Assembly: GCF_024343675.1 (NCBI RefSeq)
Contig: NZ_RJUD01000001.1
Coordinates: 242,553-306,552 of the forward strand
Source: Lacihabitans sp. CS3-21
GTDB taxonomy: Bacteria > Bacteroidota > Bacteroidia > Cytophagales > Spirosomataceae
Length of the DNA stretch: 64,000 nucleotides
Direction of reading: 5' to 3'
Shown: piece after piece, positions 27,958 to 37,312 of the stretch
Layout of the letters: each line of letters begins with the position of its first letter
How positions within the stretch are numbered: position 1 is the first letter of the stretch
The notes under the pieces: model-generated
The model's input: the letters and a program-made list of their open reading frames with translations, nothing else
Told to the model about the DNA's origin: nothing
Database searches by the model: none
Program-made: the position numbers and the translations under genes

Positions 27958-28938
27958 CTAGCCTCCAATGGTAGTCATACTTTCTGAAATAGCGTCTTTT
28001 CGACCAGCTTCGGCTTCGAAACCATCTTTTGCTCTGTGTAAAATAGATTCCTGAAGTTTTTCTTTGATGTCTTCGTTGCTAAGTCCTGCTCTGATCATGT
28101 CTCGGAGGTTCATTTCGCTGTCGGCATAGAGACAAGTTTTGAAATCTCCAGTTGGCGTGATGCGGAGACGGTTGCAGGTGCCACAAAAAGTGCGACTGAA
28201 AGCCGCAATTACACCGATTGTTCCCTCAAATCCGTCAATTTTGTAATTGTAAGAAGTAGAATTGGCCTCGTCATCTATTTTGTAAAGTGTTGGATATTTA
28301 GTCTTTATGGTTTCTATTATTTTTTTATAAGACATAAAATACTCTGGCTTTTCGCCTTCACCATTGAATGGCATTTCTTCTATAAATCGTACGCCAACAG
28401 GGTGTTTTTTGGCTAAATCTACCAAACTAAAAATATCTTCTTCATTCTTACCCGCCATCATTACCGAGTTGATTTTCAGTGGGATATCGTTCTCGATAAT
28501 AGCATCAAAAGTTTTCAAAACATTCGGAAGTTCGTCACGACGGGTCATTTCAAAAAACCGTTTTCTGTCTAAGGAATCCAAGCTGAGATTGATGGACGAA
28601 ATACCCAATTGTTTAAGCTCAGGAATGTACGGAGCGGTAAGCACACCGTTTGTCGTCAGGTTGATTTTCTGGATGCCCTCAATCTCTGAGATTTTCCAAA
28701 GAAAGGCCATCAATTCTTTACGCACAAAAGGCTCTCCGCCAGTAATTCTTACTTTAGAAACACCCATTTCAGCCAAAATCTCTATCAGTCTGAGCATTTC
28801 TTCAAAGCTCAACAAATGCGTTTTGGGCAGAAAATCAATGCCTTCGTGTGGCATACAATAGAAACAACGGAGATTGCATCGGTCGGTCACTGCCAATCGA
28901 AGATAGTTTATCGGACGTCCGTGGTTGTCTATGAGCAT
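27958..28938 (-). CDS. moaA: GTP 3',8-cyclase MoaA
   Basis: Radical SAM enzyme for the first step of Moco synthesis. The 326 residues have both Fe-S clusters visible: the SAM motif CNLRCFYC near residue 21, with GGEPFVRKEL following, and the C-terminal cluster cysteines in FCGTCNRLRITPTGDFKTCLY. The protein ends in the required Gly-Gly (TTIGG). The start MLIDNHGRPINYLRLAVTDRC is standard. It is separated from the other moa/moe genes by 12 to 23 kb and seems monocistronic. Confidence 0.96.
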   Translation of the reverse strand: MLIDNHGRPINYLRLAVTDRCNLRCFYCMPHEGIDFLPKTHLLSFEEMLRLIEILAEMGVSKVRITGGEPFVRKELMAFLWKISEIEGIQKINLTTNGVLTAPYIPELKQLGISSINLSLDSLDRKRFFEMTRRDELPNVLKTFDAIIENDIPLKINSVMMAGKNEEDIFSLVDLAKKHPVGVRFIEEMPFNGEGEKPEYFMSYKKIIETIKTKYPTLYKIDDEANSTSYNYKIDGFEGTIGVIAAFSRTFCGTCNRLRITPTGDFKTCLYADSEMNLRDMIRAGLSNEDIKEKLQESILHRAKDGFEAEAGRKDAISESMTTIGG

Positions 28939-29000
28939 TCTCCAGCGTTTTCGTCAAAATTAGTTTAAATTTTTTCAGAGAAAAAACTCTAACGCATAAA

Positions 29001-30379
29001 TCACTTTGCAATTCGCTTTTCCAAATTATTTGGACCAAGAACCATTTTTGATTTATGGTCTTCAATTAATTTATTTATATCAGCTATTAAATCAGGATGC
29101 TTTTCGGATATTTCAAATCTTTCAGATGGGTCAACTGAAAGATTAAAAAGTTGAGGCTTCTCTAACATTTCAAGTTTTTCGGGATAACCATCTGGGTTAT
29201 TTTTCAAAAAATACAACTTATAAGACCCTTTTCTTACCGCAAAAAGTTTCGTGCCGTGGTAATATAACATTTCGTTTCTCGGACTTCTATTTTTTTTTTC
29301 CAAACCTCCGAAAGGTCATATCCATCAATAGTTCTATCACTGGGAACAGAAATTCCTGCCAGTTGGCAAATGCTCGGAAGCATGTCCAGGGTACTTCCAA
29401 TATCTGAAATGACGGCAGGTTTAATATTTTGAGGCGACCAAACCAAAAAAGGCACACGCATACCTCCCTCGTAACAAGTGCCTTTTCCACCAAATAATGA
29501 ACCTGCAGAACCGCCATGCTCATTGAATATTTTCCAAGGGCCATTGTCAGAAGTAAAGAGTACATAAGTATTCTTATCTAAATGGAGACTTTTAAGCGTT
29601 TTTAAAATTTCGCCAACACTCCAGTCTATTTCTTCAATCACATCACCATAAACCCCCCTTTCGCTTTTTCCTTCAAATTCCTTGGAAGAAAATAAAGGTA
29701 TATGTGGCATTGAATGAGCTAAATATAAGAAAAAAGGCTTGTTTTTATTTTCTTTTATAAATCTTATTGACTCATCAGTATATCGTTTTGTAATGGTGGT
29801 TTGATCAGTAGGTCTTTCAATTTCTTTTTCATTTTTAATCAAAGGCACCTTGTAATTTTTAGACTCCGGACTAAAAAACTCATCTCTGGATAAACCTGCG
29901 GCTCTATCCATGTCGTTGGAATAGGGTATGCCTAGGTAGGTATCAAATCCGTTTTTGGTAGGCAAATATTGTGGTAAATGGCCCAAATGCCATTTGCCAA
30001 CCATACCTGTTGCATAGTTTGCGGTTTTTAGCATTTCCGCTATTGTTAACTCAGAGGCGGGCAGTCCTCCATCAGAGTCAGGAAAAAGCACCCTTCTTTG
30101 GTTACTTTCCATGCCGTTTCTGACTGGAAGCCTACCGGTTAATAAAGCCGCACGAGAAGGCGTGCAAACATTGGCAGCAGAATAAAAGTTGGTCCATCTT
30201 TGACCTTCCGAAGCCATTTTATCCAGATTGGGCGTTTTAATGGTTGGATGTCCATAACAGCCCAAATCACCATATCCTTGGTCATCTGTGAAAATGACAA
30301 TAAAATTGGGTTTTTGAGAGTAAGCACTAACTAATCCAAAAATCAGATTGGTAATTAAGTAGAATAGTTTTTTTTTCAT
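29001..30379 (-). pseudogene. Secreted sulfatase interrupted by a one-base frameshift
   Basis: A Cys-type arylsulfatase (SUMF1/FGE-dependent) in two frames. The first frame (30379 to about 29290) has a signal peptide ([21 protein letters not shown]), [20 protein letters not shown], the formylglycine motif [13 protein letters not shown] (Cys72), GMVGKWHLG and [17 protein letters not shown]. The protein continues in another frame from about 29299 to 29001 ([19 protein letters not shown] through QLFNLSVDPSERFEI), the usual sulfatase C-terminus. The break falls in a run of ten T (29290-29299; A on the coding strand), and one extra A restores the reading frame. It is either a real inactivation, slippage during transcription or a sequence error in the homopolymer. 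Confidence 0.88.
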
Positions 30380-30383
30380 AGTT

Positions 30384-30696
30384 TTATACTTTAAAGCAAT
30401 TATTTTCATAGGCCAAAAAATACCAAATAGCCCCAGCCACCAGCAACAACAAACCATAAAATGGCCAAACCGACTTTGACTTTATTTGATAAAAAATGTC
30501 AAGTTTATCTGCAGGACTTTCCTTTTCATACACATTGAAAATATCTATTTTCCCCTCATTATATTTTTGTTTCAAATGATGGTATTTCTGGCGAGAAAAA
30601 GTCTCCTAAGGCAAATAATTCATATCCAAAGCCAATATCTTGTTGAGGTAGACTCAATGCAGTTTCACCTATATGTGTAATCGTAAAGTCTTTCAT
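30384..30696 (-). pseudogene. Possible split gene for a small membrane protein
   Basis: Two overlapping small reading frames just upstream of the sulfatase. The first (30696-30559, 45 residues, ATG start, MKDFTITHIGETALSLPQQD...) ends in TAA. The second (30575-30384, from a TTG) is 63 residues, charged at first (KQKYNEGKIDIFNVYEKESP) and then a membrane segment ([20 protein letters not shown]). A shift at the overlap would join them into a protein of about 100 residues with one C-terminal membrane helix. Both halves look protein-like in composition, but I recognise no family. It could equally be two small genes or none. Confidence 0.35.
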
Positions 30697-30755
30697 GTGT
30701 TTAAAGGGGATATGAAAAGACTAAACTAACAAATAATTCTGAGGAATGAAAGTGG

Positions 30756-30834
30756 TGCGATTTTTCAAATCGCATACCAAAATATAAATCAGTTGATTTG
30801 ATAAAAACTGTTTACTGCGATTTGAAAAATGGCT
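30756..30834. repeat. Palindromic repeats in the gap before the lipoprotein gene
   Basis: The gap 30697-31015 contains a perfect copy of the dispersed palindrome, TGCGATTTTTCAAATCGCA (30756-30774; 8-bp arms, loop TTC), a short palindrome AAATCAGTTGATTT (30786-30799), and a degenerate copy in the opposite orientation (30816-30834, loop GAA). The outer two pairs differ from the copy at 769 but still pair with each other. Apart from these I see nothing in this gap. Confidence 0.7.
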
Positions 30835-31015
30835 GTATTTAAATAATCCTTCTGCCTACACCCCCCTTAAGACTCCCAAGATCCAGCACTCCATCAATAC
30901 TTTGTTGGTTGCAGATTATATTATAAGTGTCACAGAGATTGAAGCTGCTATTATGTATCAAAGCAAGGAATGATGGCATTAAATTTGAAGCAAAATTTTA
31001 AAAAAAACAGCTTAT

Positions 31016-31699
31016 ATGTCATTAAAAACACACATTTTAATATCCATAGTACTTTTCTTTTTCATTTTATCCTGTAATAAGGATGACATAAAGGCTTTGG
31101 AATCAGAACTACCTGAACAAACTACTTTAGGTTTGAATACATTTGGGTGTTTGATAGATAACCAAGTTTGGATGCCAAAAATTGATAGAAGCCTAAATTC
31201 AACAACAGATTCAACGCTTCTTTACATGGATAAAAAAACAGGGCTAATATATGTGGAAGCAATTAGACTTTACAAAGACAAAGATATGATTTTCACTACC
31301 GAAAGAGTCAGTTTTTCGGTTAAAGGAATAACTAAACCTGGGAAATATTCCTTAAGCGGGCGAAGTACTATAGTTGGTACATCAAGATTTTATTTTTATA
31401 AGCCTTCCGATTCTAACGCACCTATTGAAATGGTGGGTGGTGGAACCTACTATAAACGTGGAAGCATTTTTAAAATGTCTGGCAATGCAATAAGATTACT
31501 CCAAACGGGTAGTGAAAATAATAATGAGACAAATTTGAATATTGAAATAACAAGAATGGACTTTGAAAATTTTGTTTTTTCAGGAACATTTGAGTTTAGT
31601 CCAACAGCGTTTTATACCTCAATTGCCATTGATAAAATGAAAATAACAAAAGGCAGATTTGATTTAAAAGGGAAACCATTTCCGATTAATTTTTTTTAA
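31016..31699 (+). CDS. Hypothetical lipoprotein (DUF6252-like)
   Basis: 227 residues with a lipobox (FFILSC, Cys20) followed by acidic and lysine residues. The mature part begins with a variable linker and then TFGCLIDNQVWMPK, a pattern common in small Bacteroidota lipoproteins of the DUF6252/DUF5025 kind. The rest is beta-rich. Function unknown; probably surface or periplasm facing. It stands alone between the palindromic repeats and the TIM-barrel gene. Confidence 0.7.
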   Translation: MSLKTHILISIVLFFFILSCNKDDIKALESELPEQTTLGLNTFGCLIDNQVWMPKIDRSLNSTTDSTLLYMDKKTGLIYVEAIRLYKDKDMIFTTERVSFSVKGITKPGKYSLSGRSTIVGTSRFYFYKPSDSNAPIEMVGGGTYYKRGSIFKMSGNAIRLLQTGSENNNETNLNIEITRMDFENFVFSGTFEFSPTAFYTSIAIDKMKITKGRFDLKGKPFPINFF

Positions 31700-31904
31700 A
31701 TTCAGATAAAAAAATGACTGGTTAATTTTATTAATAGCATCTTTAAACAAAATTTCATATTCTTAAAACTGTGCTTTTAAGTGTAGAGATTGACCAAAAA
31801 TAGTTGGAGAATTAATTCAGAGTTTTGAAAAAAAAACAATAATCTGAAATTTTTCCAATGTTTTATGTATAAATTTAGAATTCAATTCAACCATTAAATT
31901 TAAA

Positions 31905-32756
31905 ATGAAAAATCAAAGATTCTTGCTGTTGTGTATATTTCTCTTATTCAGTTTTTTAGGTTTCGCCCAGAAAAAATTGTACACTTATCCGCTTGGTGTA
32001 CAAGCCTATACGTTCAGAAATCACTTCCCGAAAGGCGTGGAACAGACACTGGACATCATTCAGAAAATGGGTTTTACTGAGTTGGAAGGCGGTCCACAAA
32101 AAGGCCAAACTGCGGCGGAATTCAAAAAAATGTGCAATGACCGAGGTATCAGTATTCCTTCTACAGGCTGTAGTTTTGAAGAATTGCAAAAAAACCCTCA
32201 AGCTGTAGCTGACAAAGCCAAGGCTCTGGGAGCAAAATATGTGATGTGTGCTTGGATACCTCACAAAGGCAATGATTTTACTTTGGAAGACACCAAGAAA
32301 GCCGTGGAGGTTTTCAATGCCGGTGGCAAAGTGTTGGCAGAAAATGGCTTGATCTTTTGTTATCACGACCACGGATACGAATTTAGACCTCACGAAAAAG
32401 GCACTTACATGGACTATATAATCCAAAATACAGACCCAAAATACGTGTCTTTTGAAATGGACGTACTTTGGACTATTCACGGAGGCGGGGCGGCATCACC
32501 ACAAGAATTGCTAAAGCGATATGGAAATCGCTGGAAACTGATGCATGTAAAAGACCTCAGAAAAGGAGTGAATGGAGATAAATCTGGACATGAGCCAGCA
32601 GAAAATGACGTGGTGCTTGGAACTGGTCAAGCAGATTGGAAAAAGATATTTAAACTATCTAAAAAAGCAGGGATTCAGCACTATTTCATTGAGGACGAAA
32701 GTAATAAAGAGCTTGAAAATGTACCCAAAAGCATTGAATATTTGAAGAGTTTGTAA
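31905..32756 (+). CDS. Secreted sugar phosphate isomerase/epimerase-like TIM barrel protein
   Basis: 283 residues with a signal peptide (MKNQRFLLLCIFLLFSFLGFAQ). The xylose-isomerase-like barrel is clear: LGVQAYTFRNHFPKGVEQTL, MGFTELEGG, FCYHDHGYEFRP, YVSFEMDVLWTIHGG, WKLMHVKDLRKG and YFIEDES. The Glu, Asp and His residues in these segments are the usual metal ligands. It is only distantly similar to the barrel protein at 9.8 kb. It probably acts on a periplasmic sugar or cyclitol derivative; the substrate is unknown. It is monocistronic and ends at the terminator 32809-32843. Confidence 0.88.
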   Translation: MKNQRFLLLCIFLLFSFLGFAQKKLYTYPLGVQAYTFRNHFPKGVEQTLDIIQKMGFTELEGGPQKGQTAAEFKKMCNDRGISIPSTGCSFEELQKNPQAVADKAKALGAKYVMCAWIPHKGNDFTLEDTKKAVEVFNAGGKVLAENGLIFCYHDHGYEFRPHEKGTYMDYIIQNTDPKYVSFEMDVLWTIHGGGAASPQELLKRYGNRWKLMHVKDLRKGVNGDKSGHEPAENDVVLGTGQADWKKIFKLSKKAGIQHYFIEDESNKELENVPKSIEYLKSL

Positions 32757-32808
32757 AATAGGTATTCTGAGTTTTATATACTAAGAATTAATTGTACAAA
32801 AAGATATG

Positions 32809-32843
32809 AAAAGCCCGCATATAATTATGCGGGCTTTTTTTTC
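32809..32843 (+). terminator. Rho-independent terminator
   Basis: Perfect stem GCCCGCAT/ATGCGGGC (32813-32820 and 32827-32834) with loop ATAATT, preceded by AAAA and followed by eight T. It lies 52 bases past the stop codon of the TIM-barrel gene. Confidence 0.92.
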
Positions 32844-32918
32844 TTAAAACTGATGAAAATCACACAAATGCAGCGTGTTTAGGTAACATTCATTACAATT
32901 TAAGAATTTTAGATGCTC

Positions 32919-32926
32919 TAATTTTG
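32919..32926 (+). promoter_or_regulatory. -7 promoter element before the CoA-disulfide-reductase-like gene
   Basis: TAATTTTG is a perfect match to the Bacteroidota TAnnTTTG element, 21 bases before the start codon. I do not see a convincing -33 TTG at 17-23 bases upstream. Confidence 0.45.
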
Positions 32927-32947
32927 CATTAAAATTAGAACACCAAA

Positions 32948-34627
32948 ATGAACAACAGAATAATAATCATAGGCGGACTTTCGGCTGGGCCATCGGCAGC
33001 AGCCAAAGCCAGAAGAGAAGATGAATTTGCCGATATAAAACTATTCGAAAAAACAGCCGACATTTCTTATGCTACGTGTGGTATACCTTACGCCCTATCA
33101 GGTCATATAGCTTCAAGAGAAAAACTCTTGGTCACAGATGTGGAAATGCTCAGGAAAAGATTCAAGATAGACGTACACACCAACGAAGAGGTGACAGACA
33201 TAGACATTGATAATAAAACAGTTATAACGCCACTTGGCGAGTATCCTTATGACAAATTGGTATTTACAACAGGTGCCAAAACATTCGTGCCGCCGATTAC
33301 CAATCTTGAAAAAGCCACCAACTGGTCGGCCTGCAGGAGCTTGGGAGATTTTGACCACATCATGAAAGAGGGCCTCGTAGATTCCGTAAAGCATATTACG
33401 GTGATGGGTGCGGGCTTGATAGGTGTGGAGGTTGCCGAAAATCTGATAAATGTAGGCAAAAAAGTAACTATTATCGAGGGTGGAGCTACGGTTTTGCCCA
33501 TGTGGCAGCCCAAATTCAGTGCCTTTGCTCAAAATGTTTTGGAAGACAAAGGCATAGAAATTATCAAAAACACTTTTGTAAAAAATGTAATAGTTGAGGG
33601 CGAAAAAATAAAACAGATAGACTTAGGAAACGGCAAATTTCTGGAGACAGAATTTGTGGTAATGAGCGTAGGTATAAAACCGAACACTGAATTGCTATTG
33701 AAAAAAGGAGCGGCCGCTATTGGAAATGGAGCTTTGATAGTAAACCAAAACATGGAAACTTCATTACCAGGCATTTACGCTGCTGGGGACAATGTAAGTA
33801 TTGAAAATCTTATCACACATCAAGCCGATTACTTACCGCTTGGAACACACTCCAATAAAGGCGGTCGTGCAGCGGGATTCAACTCCGTAGGGGGTAATGA
33901 GAAACTTTTTGGTGGTTATAAAACGGCTATCATTCAGTTGTTCGATTATACCTTGGCTCGTACTGGACTTGGGCCAAGAGATTTAGAAAAAGCTGGAATA
34001 AACTATAAAAAAACACTCATTGTAGCTGGTTCAACACCGAGTTATTATCCCAATCCCCAAGACATAACGGTGGAGGTTTTTTATGAGGATTCTGATTTTA
34101 CGATATTGGGAGCGGAGGTTTTTGGCCAAGTTGGGGTGGATAAACGAGTAGATGTTCTGAGTACTGCTATCTATGCCAAGCTCAAAATTACGGATCTTCC
34201 ACAGCTAGACTTGGCTTACGCACCACCATATTCTCCCGCCAAAGACCCAGTATTGGTGGCTGGGTATGTTGCCGAAAATGCCATAAATCGTGGCTGTTCG
34301 CCTCTTAGTGTGGAGGAGTTACATCAGTTGATTTCTGAAAATGCGGAAATGTACATTATTGATGTCCGAAATCCTTCAGAAAGAGCTAACGGCCAATTTA
34401 TTGAATGTTCCATAAATATTCCTTTGGACGATTTGCGTGAAAACCTACATAAGATTCCGATAGACAAACCCGTTATTTTACACTGTGCTAGAGGTATGCG
34501 TGGTTATATTGCGGCCAAAATTTTGGCACAACATGGTTTCAAAAATATCAATAATCTAGCGGGTGGATTTAAAATATGGAAAGAATATGTAAGGCAATAT
34601 CCAATGGTCTTTTCTGAGGTTTTGTAA
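32948..34627 (+). CDS. CoA-disulfide reductase/polysulfide reductase-like flavoprotein with C-terminal rhodanese
   Basis: 559 residues. The N-terminal 450 residues form an FAD/NAD(P) pyridine-nucleotide-disulfide oxidoreductase: RIIIIGGLSAGPSAAAKARR, the single redox cysteine in ISYATCGIPYALSG (Cys44), VMGAGLIGVEVAENL and YAAGDN. A rhodanese domain follows, with the persulfide-forming cysteine in HCARGMRGY (Cys513). This fusion is known from per/polysulfide and CoA-disulfide reductases. It probably reduces persulfides or CoA disulfide in the cytoplasm. It has its own promoter candidate and no operon partner. Confidence 0.92.
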   Translation: MNNRIIIIGGLSAGPSAAAKARREDEFADIKLFEKTADISYATCGIPYALSGHIASREKLLVTDVEMLRKRFKIDVHTNEEVTDIDIDNKTVITPLGEYPYDKLVFTTGAKTFVPPITNLEKATNWSACRSLGDFDHIMKEGLVDSVKHITVMGAGLIGVEVAENLINVGKKVTIIEGGATVLPMWQPKFSAFAQNVLEDKGIEIIKNTFVKNVIVEGEKIKQIDLGNGKFLETEFVVMSVGIKPNTELLLKKGAAAIGNGALIVNQNMETSLPGIYAAGDNVSIENLITHQADYLPLGTHSNKGGRAAGFNSVGGNEKLFGGYKTAIIQLFDYTLARTGLGPRDLEKAGINYKKTLIVAGSTPSYYPNPQDITVEVFYEDSDFTILGAEVFGQVGVDKRVDVLSTAIYAKLKITDLPQLDLAYAPPYSPAKDPVLVAGYVAENAINRGCSPLSVEELHQLISENAEMYIIDVRNPSERANGQFIECSINIPLDDLRENLHKIPIDKPVILHCARGMRGYIAAKILAQHGFKNINNLAGGFKIWKEYVRQYPMVFSEVL

Positions 34628-34950
34628 GACTGAAATTAATTAGAAAACGCTTTAGATTTTCTGAAAATGTTGATTCAAATTTCTTCTGAGGTTTTAAGTT
34701 TTGTTCTTTTGAATAATTCTTTGTCAGAGAAATATTTTAGCTGAAAGTAGTTATTGATGACCTAATTACAATCCTTTGATTTTAAAGTGAAGCAACTTTG
34801 AGGCATAATTTCACCACTATATGTGTGTTTTGAGGTAGCCTTTGAGCTACGTGAAGGTTAGTTTTGTCTAAAATCTTGTTTAGCATAAATAATATTGGTT
34901 AAACTTCGGTTTTAAGTGTAAAATCAACCAATCCTTTACGTTTTTAAGGC
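34628..34950. other. 323-base intergenic region without a gene
   Basis: AT-rich. The only structure seen is a small hairpin GTAGC/GCTAC (34835-34839 and 34846-34850, loop CTTTGA). I see no promoter that clearly fits the TTG/TAnnTTTG pattern, no RNA gene and no palindromic repeat copy. Confidence 0.5.
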
Positions 34951-37206
34951 ATGTATAAATTCAATAAAAAGCAATTAGCTTGTTCTTTAATTTCATTATC
35001 ACTTATAGTTTTCGCATTTTTAGGCTTCAAAAAAATTGAGATTTTCGAGCCAAACATTTCATTGGACGATTACATCATCGAAGAAGGTTTTGATTTGAAA
35101 GTTATCGCTTCAGAAAACTTGATAAAAGCACCCGTTGCCATGGATTTTGATAATAAAGGCCGCATGTGGGTGGTAGAAATGACAGGATATATGCCCAATT
35201 TAGAAGGAATAGGGGAGGAGGAACCAACAGGAAAAATTAAAATTTTAGAGGATCTTGACAAAGATGGCGTTGTGGATCGGTCAAAAGTGTTTTTGGATAA
35301 ACTTGTGCTTCCTCGTGCTATGGCCTTCGTTTATGGAGGCCTGCTTTATGTGGATGGCCCCAAGCTTTGGTTTGTAGAAATTAAAAATGACAAACCGGGC
35401 AAAAAGACACTCGTTGATCCAATATATGCTGAAGGAGGGAACGTCGAACATGCGTCCAACGGTCTAATGATGAATGTAGATAACTGGATTTATAATGCAG
35501 ACTATAACTTCCGGTATCGCCTTCAGAACGGAAAATGGCTCAAAGAGCCAACTTCACTTCGTGGCCAATGGGGGATCACAAAGGACAATTTTGGTAGGCT
35601 TTTTTATAACAACAACAGCACACATCTACAAGGGGATTTTATATTGCCCAATAGAGCCATTAAAAACAAATACTTCAGACCCAAAGCCGCTGAAAACCAA
35701 GTGTTAACAGATAATCTGGTGTATCCAATACATGCCACTTCAGTAAATAGAGGTTATATCAAGGATGTTTTAGATAAAAATGGATTCCTTAAAGAAGTTA
35801 CGGCTTCTTGTGGGCCGATGATATACAGAGGATCGGCTTTTCCAACTTCTTATAATCAAAACGCCTTTGTGTGTGTTCCTGAAGCTAACCTCATTACCCG
35901 AAGTATCCTAGATGTAAAAAGCACAAGTATTAAAGGTAATAGGGCAATTGCTGGTAAGGAATTTATTGCTTCCAAAGATGAAGGTTTTCGTCCAGTTAAC
36001 CTTTTTAATGGACCAGATGGTGCCATTTATATTGTAGATATGCACCGAGGAATTATTCAGCACAAGGCATATATTTCCCAATATTTGACCGAACTTTTGG
36101 CAAAAAAACAGTTGGATACCCTTCAAAATGCTGGAAGAATTTTAAAAGTAACACACAAAAACACCAAAGCTTTTGAAATTCCAGATTTTACCAAAACAAC
36201 CAGCAAAGATTTGGTGAACCTTTTAAGTCACCCCAATGGATGGATTAGAGACCGTGCTCAGCAATTATTAATTCTCAAAAAAGACTTAAGTATTTTAAAA
36301 GATTTAAAAGCACTAACACTTAGCAATAGCGAATTTGGGACCGAAATTCATGCCTTATATGTTTTGGAAGGCCTCAATGCTCTTTCATTTGGTTTTCTGG
36401 AAGAAAATGCCAAAAAGTCTAAACAGCCAGAAACCGTAGCCCATGTTTTGGGGCTTCTCGAAAAGTATGCAATTCAGGACAATATTCTGAAATTCAAGCA
36501 ATTGGCCAAAGTATTACAAACTCAAAATAACGAGACAATTGATCTTTATTTGGCCAGCTCTTTAGGCTCTTGGATCAAAATATCAGAAAATAATTTCTTG
36601 CCAATTCTTTCAGAAATAGAAAAGAAATATTCAACAGATAAAGTATTTCAAGATGCATTAACAAGTAGTTTAGAGGGTAAAGAGACAATTTTTATCGATA
36701 AAATGACTCCGAATGAGTTATTGAAAACCAATTTGAATCTGGCGAGAACCAACAGACAAAAGAAGGAGCTCAATCCCATATTTGTAAAAGTAAAAAACGA
36801 AGTTGATGGCCGAACCAAAGGTTTGCAGTTGTTCAGATCTATTTGTGCTACTTGTCACGGTGCGGATGGGAAAGGAATCGAAAACTTGGCTCCTCCACTA
36901 AAAGGATCCGAGTATATTGATGGTTCTACTAAACGGTTAGCAGCTATAATTTTGCATGGTATTGGCGGTCCGATGAGTGTTGGTGGAAAGCGTTACGAAC
37001 TGAATAACGAAATGCCCGCATTGCTCAACAACAGTTCTATCAGTGACCAAGACATTGTTGATATAATAGGTTTTACACAAAATGCCTATGCCAAAGAGCC
37101 CAAAAGAATTTCTGCAGCTGATGTTAAGAAAATGAGACTCAAAAAACCAGAAGGAACCGGAGTATTTAATGAAAAATTATTGCTAGAAACGGATTTCGAA
37201 AAATAG
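34951..37206 (+). CDS. PVC-type heme-binding dehydrogenase-like protein (beta-propeller, HEAT-like helices, cytochrome c)
   Basis: 751 residues with an N-terminal membrane anchor (LISLSLIVFAFLGF). The first roughly 420 residues resemble a glucose/sorbosone-dehydrogenase-type beta-propeller (VAMDFDNKGRMWVVEM, DLDKDGVVDRSKVF, FNGPDGAIYIVDMHRG). A helical HEAT-like middle follows, then a C-terminal cytochrome c with CATCH (Cys632, Cys635, His636), GADGKGIENLAPPLKGSEY and GPMSVGGKRYELNNEMPAL. These proteins act in the periplasm and probably oxidise sugars; the substrate is unknown. It is monocistronic. Confidence 0.9.
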   Translation: MYKFNKKQLACSLISLSLIVFAFLGFKKIEIFEPNISLDDYIIEEGFDLKVIASENLIKAPVAMDFDNKGRMWVVEMTGYMPNLEGIGEEEPTGKIKILEDLDKDGVVDRSKVFLDKLVLPRAMAFVYGGLLYVDGPKLWFVEIKNDKPGKKTLVDPIYAEGGNVEHASNGLMMNVDNWIYNADYNFRYRLQNGKWLKEPTSLRGQWGITKDNFGRLFYNNNSTHLQGDFILPNRAIKNKYFRPKAAENQVLTDNLVYPIHATSVNRGYIKDVLDKNGFLKEVTASCGPMIYRGSAFPTSYNQNAFVCVPEANLITRSILDVKSTSIKGNRAIAGKEFIASKDEGFRPVNLFNGPDGAIYIVDMHRGIIQHKAYISQYLTELLAKKQLDTLQNAGRILKVTHKNTKAFEIPDFTKTTSKDLVNLLSHPNGWIRDRAQQLLILKKDLSILKDLKALTLSNSEFGTEIHALYVLEGLNALSFGFLEENAKKSKQPETVAHVLGLLEKYAIQDNILKFKQLAKVLQTQNNETIDLYLASSLGSWIKISENNFLPILSEIEKKYSTDKVFQDALTSSLEGKETIFIDKMTPNELLKTNLNLARTNRQKKELNPIFVKVKNEVDGRTKGLQLFRSICATCHGADGKGIENLAPPLKGSEYIDGSTKRLAAIILHGIGGPMSVGGKRYELNNEMPALLNNSSISDQDIVDIIGFTQNAYAKEPKRISAADVKKMRLKKPEGTGVFNEKLLLETDFEK

Positions 37207-37312
37207 CTGGGATTTAGACCAACATTCGATTAAATAGCTGAACAAAGTTGAAACTTTAGATTTTAGCCAAGTTTTCCATGACTGAAAGTTTTATTATTTC
37301 AAATGGTAATTG

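Noticed and set aside
28364..28861. Open frame of 165 codons on the plus strand inside moaA
   Set aside because: Antisense to a clear MoaA with both Fe-S motifs; composition is that of a shadow frame.
30486..30680. Plus-strand open frame of 64 codons
   Set aside because: Opposite the more protein-like split frames on the minus strand; no motif or promoter.
31956..32480. Open frame of 174 codons on the minus strand inside the TIM-barrel gene
   Set aside because: Lies wholly opposite a well-supported isomerase-like gene, is rich in Phe/Cys/His as antisense frames are, and has no motif.
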